NCBI GenBank assembly: GCA_029777335.1
Contig: JAKOSN010000217.1
Coordinates: 1 to 48,718 of the forward strand
Direction of reading: 5' to 3'
Source of the DNA: Planctomycetota bacterium
GTDB lineage: Bacteria; Planctomycetota; Planctomycetia; Gemmatales; Gemmataceae
Length of the DNA stretch: 48,718 nt
Every line of letters begins with the position of its first letter. Positions within the stretch are counted from its first letter, which is position 1. Below are positions 1 through 6,464 of the stretch, piece after piece. Under the pieces are notes generated by a model. That model was not told where the DNA came from. It saw only the letters and a list, made by a program, of their open reading frames with translations, and ran no database searches. The translations under genes and the position numbers were made by a program.

Positions 1-40
1 CATCGACCTGAAACCGTTATTCAGTCCGCCGAAGCAATGA
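1..40 (+). CDS. C-terminal end of an unidentified upstream gene (partial)
   Basis: Reading from base 2, the frame gives a short tail, IDLKPLFSPPKQ, ending at a TGA at 38-40. A strong hairpin terminator follows 19 bases later, which supports a gene ending here. The fragment is too short to identify, and the reading frame is chosen only from the stop codon and the terminator position. Confidence 0.3.
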   Translation, partial: IDLKPLFSPPKQ

Positions 41-58
41 GCGTGTGCGCGTTCACAG

Positions 59-106
59 CCAGCAGGCGCACCAGTCACTCTGGTGCGCCTGCTGGAGTTT
101 CTTTTC
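59..106 (+). terminator. Rho-independent terminator
   Basis: A perfect 15-bp inverted repeat (arms 59-73 and 81-95) encloses a 7-base loop and is followed directly by a T-rich stretch (agtttcttttc). This is the best classical terminator in the window. It would end the transcript entering from the left edge. Confidence 0.85.
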
Positions 107-136
107 TCACCCGCTGCCGACCGATGAGCATCCGCC

Positions 137-586
137 ATGAATGAGTCCATTGTTTCCGAACCCAGGAAGTGGCAGTGGCGCACGGGGCTGGCTCCCTACA
201 CCCGCTGGCTGGTGTGGGGGACCTTTGCCCTCGCCTGGACCGTCGCCCTGCTCACGAAGTTGCCGATCGAGATGCGGAACTCCGTGATTCAGTCCGACGA
301 GTTGCGGTTCTCCGCTTCGAAGCTCCTGCACATGAGCGCGTACGCCACCCTGGTGGTGCTCACCAGCTGGCTGCGTGTTGGGCGCGGATGGCGCTGGGCG
401 TTGCTCGGTCTGCTGTCGGTCCATGCGATGGGGACCGAATATTTGCAGCAGTTTGTGGATCGCACGCCTTCCTGGTATGATGTGGGTTTTGACCATGTGG
501 GGATTGTGGTGGGGTTGGCATGCACCTGGAAGCGCTGGTGGCCACGCCTCGCGCTCGGTGCTGAACTGCTTGCCGAGAGGAAATGA
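137..586 (+). CDS. VanZ-like membrane protein
   Basis: The 149-residue product has hydrophobic segments near residues 22-42, 64-80, 85-97 and 120-132. It carries the family pattern: a K-x-x-H-x-x-x-Y stretch (KLLHMSAY), a G-T-E-x-x-Q motif (MGTEYLQQF) and a D-x-x-x-D-H-x-G segment near the last helix. VanZ-family proteins are small inner-membrane proteins; the founding member gives low-level teicoplanin resistance, but most homologues have no assigned role. Its stop overlaps the start of the HIT gene, so the two are probably translationally coupled. No clear ribosome-binding site precedes the ATG, and an upstream ATG at 124 is in another frame. Confidence 0.75.
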   Translation: MNESIVSEPRKWQWRTGLAPYTRWLVWGTFALAWTVALLTKLPIEMRNSVIQSDELRFSASKLLHMSAYATLVVLTSWLRVGRGWRWALLGLLSVHAMGTEYLQQFVDRTPSWYDVGFDHVGIVVGLACTWKRWWPRLALGAELLAERK

Positions 587-930
587 TGCTGGCCGAGAAT
601 ATCTTTCTCAAGATTATCAACAAAGAAATCCCTGCGCGGATTGTGCATGAAGACGAGCATTGTTTGGCGTTTCAGGATATTCATCCCCAGGCGCCGGTGC
701 ACATTCTGATCATACCGCGCAAGGAGATTCGGACGCACGCAGACATCACCGAGGCGGATCGGGCGATGCTGGGACACCTCCATCTGGTGGCGGCCCGGGT
801 GGCGCAGGAGCAGGGGCTGACGGCCGGCTATCGCCTGGTGGTGAACTGTGGGCAAGGTGGGGGACAGGCGGTGCCGCACCTGCATGTGCATTTGCTGGGT
901 GGGCGTGCGATGAGCTGGCCGCCGGGGTAG
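583..930 (+). CDS. HIT-family (HINT-like) nucleotide-binding hydrolase
   Basis: The 115-residue protein is a typical single-domain histidine-triad protein. It opens with the conserved IFLKIINKEIPA block, has the mid-domain AFQDIHPQAPVHILIIP segment, and ends with the triad HLHVHLLGGR. HINT proteins hydrolyse purine nucleoside phosphoramidates and acyl-adenylates using the central triad histidine as nucleophile. Two in-frame ATGs (583 and 586) are possible; the AGAGG just upstream fits the second better. It overlaps the VanZ-like stop by 4 bases and ends before a shared hairpin, so it is the last gene of a short operon. Confidence 0.92.
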   Translation: MMLAENIFLKIINKEIPARIVHEDEHCLAFQDIHPQAPVHILIIPRKEIRTHADITEADRAMLGHLHLVAARVAQEQGLTAGYRLVVNCGQGGGQAVPHLHVHLLGGRAMSWPPG

Positions 931-944
931 GAGGAAAAGAAAAA

Positions 945-983
945 GGCCCGCTCCTCGAAAGAAACGCGTTCGAGGAGCGGGCC
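945..983. terminator. Bidirectional hairpin terminator
   Basis: A perfect 15-bp stem (945-959 with 969-983) and 9-base loop sit between the convergent HIT and RRM genes. The left flank is A-rich (gaaaagaaaaa), which gives a U-tract for the minus-strand transcript; the right flank is only mildly T-rich. It should therefore work best for the RRM gene. Confidence 0.8.
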
Positions 984-1008
984 TGAATGTTTCTGGTGTG
1001 TTGGGGGC

Positions 1009-1365
1009 TTAGTAGCGATCGCCACGGCCACCGCCGTAGCCACGGCCACCGCCGCCGCCATAGCCTCGTCCACCGGAGCCGCCACGGCCGCCACCACCGC
1101 CGCCGCCGCCGCCCTCGGTCTTGGGACGCGCTTCGTTGACTGTCAGCGCCCGGCCTTCCACTTGCTTGCCATTCATGGCAGTAATGGCAGCCTGAGCCTC
1201 AGCATCCGACCCCATCTCGACGAAACCGAAACCCTTGGAGCGACCGGTGTCGCGATCCATGATCACCTGAGCGGACTGCACTGTGCCATGCTCTTCGAAG
1301 AGCTGTTGCAGATCGCTGTTGGTGATGCCGTAGGACAGGTTGCCTACGTACAACTTCTTACCCAT
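1009..1365 (-). CDS. Glycine-rich RRM RNA-binding protein
   Basis: The 118-residue protein has one RNA recognition motif (about residues 3-81) with RNP-2 (LYVGNLSY) and RNP-1 (KGFGFVEM), then a glycine/arginine-rich tail ending GGRGDRY. This is the layout of the cyanobacterial Rbp and plant GRP proteins, which bind single-stranded RNA and are often cold-induced. Bacterial members are thought to act on mRNA stability or translation. A GGAG about 7 bases before the ATG is a plausible ribosome-binding site. The gene is monocistronic, with its own promoter, a long leader and a terminator. Confidence 0.95.
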   Translation of the reverse strand: MGKKLYVGNLSYGITNSDLQQLFEEHGTVQSAQVIMDRDTGRSKGFGFVEMGSDAEAQAAITAMNGKQVEGRALTVNEARPKTEGGGGGGGGGRGGSGGRGYGGGGGRGYGGGRGDRY

Positions 1366-1515
1366 TGAGGGTCTCCGAAAAAGAAAACGGGCGGCGTAGC
1401 AGGGGGCTTACGGCGCCTCCTCGAACACGCACGCTTGACTCTGGGGCAGAGGAGGCGTTCAGAAGGATGAGATAGGCAGCATCACAACCATCGCGCAATC
1501 CGTGGCACCCAAGAT
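1366..1515 (-). promoter_or_regulatory. Long 5' untranslated leader of the RRM gene
   Basis: If transcription starts about 7 bases after the -10 box at 1522-1527, the mRNA has a leader of roughly 150 bases. It contains an inverted repeat, CGCCTCCTC at 1414-1422 with GAGGAGGCG at 1449-1457 (26-base loop), which could sequester purine-rich sequence. Long structured leaders are known for cold-induced RNA-binding protein genes. A thermoregulatory role here is inference only. Confidence 0.4.
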
Positions 1516-1521
1516 TGCTGT

Positions 1522-1550
1522 AGTATAATCACACCCCAGGGCATAGACAA
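1522..1550 (-). promoter_or_regulatory. Sigma-70-type promoter of the RRM gene
   Basis: On the minus strand, TTGTCT (1545-1550) and TATACT (1522-1527) are separated by exactly 17 bases. The -10 matches five of six consensus positions and the -35 four of six. No other equally good pair was seen between the RRM start and the next gene. Confidence 0.6.
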
Positions 1551-1643
1551 GGGAAAATCAGGCTTTTTTCTCGGAGAAATGCTGCTTTGAATTGTTTGTA
1601 CAGCTTTCCCTTACAGTTGGGTGTGGATTCAGTGAAGAACCCC

Positions 1644-1656
1644 GGGCGATTCGCCC
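1644..1656 (-). terminator. Possible weak terminator after the sigma-54 regulator
   Basis: A short hairpin (GGGCG / CGCCC, 3-base loop) lies 6 bases past the stop of the regulator gene. On the minus strand it is followed by GGGTTCTTC, only weakly U-rich. The position is right but the strength is modest. Confidence 0.35.
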
Positions 1657-1662
1657 CTCCGC

Positions 1663-3072
1663 TCACTGTGCCTTCACCATCTTGTCGTTGTCCGATCCGG
1701 GCGGTTCCTCCAGCTGATACTTCTCGATAAGCCGATAGAGCGCTCGGCGGCTGATCCCCAGCGCGCGGGCCGCCTGCACCTTGTTTCCCTTTTCCTGCTG
1801 CAACACATGCCACACGTGGCGCCGTTCCACCTCGCGCAGGTGGCGCGGATCGCCCCCCTCGCCCGGGGCGTGTCCTGCCTGATGCGCCACCACTGCTTCC
1901 GGCAGATCATCCTGGGTAATCAGGTGATCCTCGGCGAGGATTTGCGCCCGCTCCAGCATGTTGGCCAGTTCGCGCACATTCCCCGGCCAGTCGTAGCGCA
2001 TCAGGGCGGCCAGGGCCTCGGGATGAATATGACAGGGGCGCGGGCCCACCTGACGGGTGCTCAAAAAGTGATCGACCAGTTCCGGGATGTCCGCCCGGCG
2101 ATCCCGCAAGAGCGGGAGTTCGATCGGGAGGACATTCAAGCGATAAAAGAGATCTTCACGGAACTTGGAAGTGCGAATCTCCTCGGCCAGCGCCTTGTTG
2201 GTGGCCGCCACCACGCGCACGTCGGCGCGCGATTCCTGGGTACTCCCCACCCGGCGATAGTGCCCGTCTTCCAGAACGCGCAGTAACTTCGCCTGCAGCG
2301 ACGGCGACATCTCCGCGACCTCGTCGATAAAGAGAGTACCGCCTTCGGCCACCTCGATCAATCCGGCCTTGGAATGGAGTGCTCCGGTGAAGGCTCCTTT
2401 CTCGTGGCCAAAGAGTTCGCTTTCCAGCAGCGATTCCTGCAAGGTGGCGCAGTTGATCGTTACCAGGGGGCGTTGGCGCCGCAGACTGTTGCCATGGATG
2501 GCCCGCGCGACCAGTTCCTTGCCGGTGCCGCTGGCCCCGCGAATCAACACCGTCGCCTCGGTGGGAGCGACCTTTTCGATCAGCTGCACCACCCGCTTCA
2601 TCTGGGGGCTTGATCCCACCAGGCGATAGCGCGGCGATTCATACTCAACATGCTGCAGCCACTGCCGTTCGCGCCGGGTTAATTGCACCTTCTCGTAGGC
2701 TTTCTGGATGTGAATTTCCAGATCGGGGAGGTGGAACGGCTTGGTGAGGTAGTCATACGCGCCGCGCTTCATGGCGAGCGTGGCGGTTTCGATGCTTCCA
2801 TGCGCGGTGAGCAACAGCACTTCCATATCGGGCTGACGCGCCTTGAGTTGATCGAGCAACTCCAGGCCGCTCATCCCCGGCATGTGCAGATCGAGCAGGG
2901 CAACATCCCACTGCGGGGATCCGGTCATGGCGAGGACCTCGGCGCCGGACGAGGCGCCGGAGACCGCCATCCCCTGGCGCTCGAATCGACGGACGAGGGT
3001 TTCCCGCAACTGATCGTCATCGTCCACGATCAGCAGGCGCAGCGTCGGACGCTTGGCAGTGTTTATCGTCAT
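1663..3072 (-). CDS. NtrC-family sigma-54-dependent response regulator
   Basis: The 469-residue protein has three domains. The receiver (about 10-125) has acidic residues DDDD at 17-20, phospho-acceptor D61 and K111. The AAA+ domain (about 150-385) has Walker A GASGTGKE at 179-186 and the sigma-54 contact loop GAFTGA at 226-231. The C-terminal Fis-type HTH includes AARALGISRRALYRLIEKY. Such proteins hydrolyse ATP to open sigma-54 promoters, usually from sites 80-200 bp upstream. An in-frame ATG at 3105 would add 11 residues; I chose 3072 because homology begins just after it. It is the last gene of a stress protein, kinase and regulator group, so its partner is probably the globin-coupled kinase. 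Confidence 0.95.
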   Translation of the reverse strand: MTINTAKRPTLRLLIVDDDDQLRETLVRRFERQGMAVSGASSGAEVLAMTGSPQWDVALLDLHMPGMSGLELLDQLKARQPDMEVLLLTAHGSIETATLAMKRGAYDYLTKPFHLPDLEIHIQKAYEKVQLTRRERQWLQHVEYESPRYRLVGSSPQMKRVVQLIEKVAPTEATVLIRGASGTGKELVARAIHGNSLRRQRPLVTINCATLQESLLESELFGHEKGAFTGALHSKAGLIEVAEGGTLFIDEVAEMSPSLQAKLLRVLEDGHYRRVGSTQESRADVRVVAATNKALAEEIRTSKFREDLFYRLNVLPIELPLLRDRRADIPELVDHFLSTRQVGPRPCHIHPEALAALMRYDWPGNVRELANMLERAQILAEDHLITQDDLPEAVVAHQAGHAPGEGGDPRHLREVERRHVWHVLQQEKGNKVQAARALGISRRALYRLIEKYQLEEPPGSDNDKMVKAQ

Positions 3073-3135
3073 GGAACACTCATCGTTTGCGCAGGGAGGA
3101 GACATCCCATCTCGCTCCGCTGCTTCGGTCTGCGC

Positions 3136-4401
3136 TCACTCCGCATCATTGTGCCTGGGCAACGTGAACCAGAATTTGCTGCCCTGACCCGGTTCACTCT
3201 CGACCCACACCTTGCCGCCCGCGTGTTCGACGACCGTGCGGACAAAGTACAACCCCAACCCGGTCCCGGGCGGAATACTGTTTCGTCCCGGCAGGGGGGT
3301 ATGGGGACCACGAACAAAGGGCTCGAACAGGGTGTCCTTGATCGGCGCGGGGATTCCCGGCCCATTGTCTGCAACACAGAAGAGGAACCCTTCCTGGTTT
3401 TGCTTCCAGCTGATGGCAACGCGTCCCTGCTCCTTGTCCATGTAGTGGACCGCATTGCCAACCAGGTTGGCGAACACCTCGCGTAGTTGTAACGGATCCG
3501 CCCACACTCGCGGCGGATTCTTTGGCAATTCCAGTTGAATGGAGCGTCCCTCGGCATAGAGGCCAAAGCGCTCCAGCAAACTCTGGAAAATCGGATTGGT
3601 GTCGATCCAGGTGGGACCGCTGCGATTGGAAGGCACCAGCATCTCGCCCAGTAAGTTGGAGAGCGACCAGCAGCGCCGGCGTACATTGTCCATCTGCTCG
3701 ACGGTGCTTCGTTCCAGTGAGCCGCCCTCGTCGGCAGCCTCGGCGGCGACGTCGCACAGATCCTCCAGGCTGGTGATGACCGCCGCCAGCCCGCCGCGGA
3801 TCTCGTGGCTAATCATCTTGCGAAATTGCTCCTCGCGCTGCTGGCTGTTCCAGTACAGTTCCAGGGCGCGCTGCAACTCCTCGTTGCGGCGACGCAGTTG
3901 CTCAGTGGCTTCGGTGAAATAGGTGTCCAGGGCTAACCCGATGTCGAGAAAGATCACCTTGACCAGCGACAGCAAGAGCGGCAACACCTCTTCAAGGTTA
4001 TCGCCAAACGCTCGCACAAAGAGCGGAAATGTCAGCTGGATGTACTGGTTATACGCGCCCAGATACCACACGGGCACGAGCCCGATGCGCTGGTGCGTCA
4101 GGCCAACGCGCAGACGACTTTCAAAGTACTTGGCATCGAATACCCCCTCCAGGAGATCCGAAAAGTAGTCGGCCTGGAGGCGTTTCAGATGTTCAAGTTG
4201 TTTCGCGTCCTGCAAAAACCGCGCCGTATGCGCATTGCTGAGCAAATGATCATAAAAACGTTGTGCGAACTGGGCCGCATGGTCGGCGAAGACGGCGCGC
4301 AGCTGCCGCACGTGGGCCGCGTCTTCCTCGGTCAGCCCGACGAAGGCTTGCCGTTGCTTGCGTTCCTCGTCTTTCATGCCATAGCGTTCTAGCAATCCCA
4401 T
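3136..4401 (-). CDS. Globin-coupled (protoglobin) sensor histidine kinase
   Basis: The 421-residue protein has no membrane segment. Residues about 20-170 form a protoglobin sensor: H103 in GLTHQRIGL is the expected proximal haem ligand, VWYLGAYNQY follows, and Y50 (QRFYDHLL) sits where distal-side tyrosines occur in this family. A short coiled linker (165-190) leads to the kinase: H199 in MISHEIRG, N-box ANLVGNAVHYM (311-321), DNGPGIP (345-351) and GTGLGL (379-384). Globin-coupled kinases such as AfGcHK of Anaeromyxobacter are regulated by haem redox and ligand state. A second start is possible at 4377. The open frame runs on to 4935, but that part is antisense to the stress-protein gene. Confidence 0.93.
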   Translation of the reverse strand: MGLLERYGMKDEERKQRQAFVGLTEEDAAHVRQLRAVFADHAAQFAQRFYDHLLSNAHTARFLQDAKQLEHLKRLQADYFSDLLEGVFDAKYFESRLRVGLTHQRIGLVPVWYLGAYNQYIQLTFPLFVRAFGDNLEEVLPLLLSLVKVIFLDIGLALDTYFTEATEQLRRRNEELQRALELYWNSQQREEQFRKMISHEIRGGLAAVITSLEDLCDVAAEAADEGGSLERSTVEQMDNVRRRCWSLSNLLGEMLVPSNRSGPTWIDTNPIFQSLLERFGLYAEGRSIQLELPKNPPRVWADPLQLREVFANLVGNAVHYMDKEQGRVAISWKQNQEGFLFCVADNGPGIPAPIKDTLFEPFVRGPHTPLPGRNSIPPGTGLGLYFVRTVVEHAGGKVWVESEPGQGSKFWFTLPRHNDAE

Positions 4402-4487
4402 GACTTCGCTCGTCTGCCTGGAGGCGGCGCCAGAGAGATAAAGCCCTGGTCCGCGTGACCGCGGTCGGGTAGGTACCACGCACGGAT

Positions 4488-5324
4488 TCAATGCATCACA
4501 AAGAGGGGGATGGGCGCCCTGTCCAGCAAGGTGCGCGTCACCGAGCCCAGGAAAAATTCTCGCAGCGCTGAGTGCCCAAACGCCCCCATCACCAGCAACG
4601 AGGCGTTGAGCGCCTGGATTTGTTTCAGGATTACCGCAGCGGTGTTGTCCTCGGTGGCAACGACGTGGACCTGGTTCGGGATCTGGTGCCAGCCAAGGTA
4701 ATCGGCGGCCCGCTGAACACGCGTCTCGGCGACCGCGTGTTCCTCGGCGATACTCACCAGGTGGAGCGTTCGCCCGATGGCCATCCCTGTGCAGACAAAC
4801 GCCTGCAACGTTAAAGCGGCCTCGCGACTGCCATCCCAGGCCACCACCACGTTGCCATTCTCTGGCCCGAGTTGTTCGGGCACCACCACCACCGGGCGCG
4901 GACTGTGTTTGATGACGTGAACCAGGGTGTCGCACGGTTCTTCCTGTGTTGCAAACTTGAACGCGGTTTGTCGACCCAGCAGGATCACATCGTAGCGTTG
5001 CGCTTGCAGGAGAATTTGCTCATGCGGATCACCCACCGCTTCGAGCGGCTTGCTGGTCACCCCCGCGTTCACGCAGGTCTGGGTGAAGGTATCCAGAAAA
5101 TGCGTCGCCTGCTGGTGCGCTCGTTGCAGGCGGACTTCTTCACTGTGTTCCTTGTAGGAATCACCTCCGAGCGGAACCATGGCTCCGCCCCGGATCGCGG
5201 GTTCATCCACCACCGCGAGTCCCACCAGGGTCGCCTCGGTTCGGTGTGCCCAGCGCACTGCCAACTCAACTGCCTTGGCGCTGCAGCGCGTCCCGTCCAG
5301 GCCAATCAGGATGCTCTTCAACAT
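4488..5324 (-). CDS. Tandem universal stress protein (UspA family)
   Basis: The 278-residue protein contains two Usp domains, about 1-145 and 152-278. The second keeps the ATP-binding signature MGAFGHSALREFFLGSV. The first has the IGLDGT strand but a degenerate signature (LLGRQTAFKFATQEEP), so probably only one site binds nucleotide. Tandem Usp proteins act as cytoplasmic stress or energy-state proteins. AAAGGA precedes the ATG. The gene lies 86 bases upstream of the globin-coupled kinase on the same strand, so it is likely the first gene of that unit and may be part of the response to low oxygen or nitric oxide, as usp genes often are. Confidence 0.93.
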   Translation of the reverse strand: MLKSILIGLDGTRCSAKAVELAVRWAHRTEATLVGLAVVDEPAIRGGAMVPLGGDSYKEHSEEVRLQRAHQQATHFLDTFTQTCVNAGVTSKPLEAVGDPHEQILLQAQRYDVILLGRQTAFKFATQEEPCDTLVHVIKHSPRPVVVVPEQLGPENGNVVVAWDGSREAALTLQAFVCTGMAIGRTLHLVSIAEEHAVAETRVQRAADYLGWHQIPNQVHVVATEDNTAAVILKQIQALNASLLVMGAFGHSALREFFLGSVTRTLLDRAPIPLFVMH

Positions 5325-5597
5325 CGCTGGTTCCTTTGCCGCTCCCGTCCTCTTCCCTTACGCGGTTCTCCCCCTCTCTCTATGATACCGGGAAAGCGCG
5401 CGACAGGAAGGCACAGGTGGTCGCGGATCTGTGTCAAGATCGCACAGGGGGCGGTGCGACCGAACCTCCCGGGGCTACTTCCTGTGCGGGGAGAAATTTG
5501 AGTCCGCCTCCCCTTGATTCACGCTCCTGCTTTTGTTAAGCCTCGTCCCCGGCCGATAGGTAGACAGGAATTACCGGACCCGGAGGCAAGGTGCGCC

Positions 5598-6464
5598 ATG
5601 ATCGCCTGGGCCCGTTTTGCTCCCTGCGTACTCTTGCTTCTGCTGTGCTGCTCCACTGTTCAGGCCAATCTTGACATGGACTGTGCCGACGATGCTCTCC
5701 CCCCGGAGAGTCCGCTGCGCATGTTTCCCCCGAGCACGCCCTCCTTCGTCCTTCATCAGTTACCTTCCCCTACCGAGGTTAACCCAACCCCTCCCACCCC
5801 CGCTGATCCCGCAGTTTCTGTGGCGCCGCTCAACTCGGTGCACAGTCTGCAACCCGGCGATCGCGAACGCCGAACGCTGAAAAACAAGGCGGATGTGAAC
5901 GCTCCGGTCGATTTGCTCACCGAGTTTGTGTTTCGCTCGCCCGAGCCGTTGAAGGAGACTCCCTTCGATCGCGGGGAATGGAGCACCGAGGAGTTCCTCC
6001 GCGTGCCGGTCACCAGTGCGTTTTCGGTCTTTGGCCAGGTGAGCCTGAATGGGGATTATGTTGCTGACCAGGATATGAAGGTGGTGGGGCGCACCGGGGT
6101 GCTCTATCGTGTACCCGTCGGAGGAAACACCCAGTTTGAGTTCCGTGGCGGACCCTCGATCAAGATGAGCGATGCCCTGCGACTCGAAGCTGCCCGCGAA
6201 AGTGCGCAGTTTCTTCTGGAGGTGCAGTGTCGCTGGCCCATCCTCGGGCAGATCGGTCTGGAGTACGACGGGGCGGCTCAGCCCGCGATCACTCCTCTGG
6301 ATCGCACCCAGTTGCGCCAGGATCTGGGGCTGGCCTTCCCGATGGCCAACGGCGGCGGCAAGCTCAAGGTGGGAGCCAAGCACAAATATGAGACGATGAA
6401 CACCGATCAGCGTGCCTGGACCGGAGCAATGGAAGTCTATCTGGGGTTTGAACTCGGGCGCTGA
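5598..6464 (+). CDS. Exported protein of unknown function
   Basis: The 288-residue product starts with a clear signal peptide (MIAWARFAPC, then a leucine-rich core, cleavage likely after VQA near residue 23). A proline-rich stretch follows (about 40-75). The C-terminal half has alternating polar and hydrophobic segments with many glycines and ends YLGFELGR, reminiscent of outer-membrane beta-strands. I do not recognise the family. The ATG at 5598 has GGAGG 11 bases upstream and begins the signal peptide directly, so it is preferred over an in-frame TTG at 5514. Its stop abuts that of the convergent kinase gene. Confidence 0.7.
   Translation: MIAWARFAPCVLLLLLCCSTVQANLDMDCADDALPPESPLRMFPPSTPSFVLHQLPSPTEVNPTPPTPADPAVSVAPLNSVHSLQPGDRERRTLKNKADVNAPVDLLTEFVFRSPEPLKETPFDRGEWSTEEFLRVPVTSAFSVFGQVSLNGDYVADQDMKVVGRTGVLYRVPVGGNTQFEFRGGPSIKMSDALRLEAARESAQFLLEVQCRWPILGQIGLEYDGAAQPAITPLDRTQLRQDLGLAFPMANGGGKLKVGAKHKYETMNTDQRAWTGAMEVYLGFELGR

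Noticed and set aside
1012..1110. Simple-sequence repeat rich in GCC/GGC
   Set aside because: It encodes the glycine-rich tail of the RRM protein.
1503..1519. TGGCAC and TTGCT resembling a sigma-54 promoter
   Set aside because: The spacing is one base too long (GG and GC 11 bases apart), and it points into the antisense strand of the regulator gene.
4402..4935. N-terminal extension of the globin-coupled kinase
   Set aside because: The open frame is antisense to the universal stress protein gene, has no domain, and the protoglobin start fits the ATG at 4401.
5514..5597. Upstream TTG start for the exported protein
   Set aside because: It would place 28 polar, proline-rich residues before the signal peptide; the ATG at 5598 has a proper ribosome-binding site.
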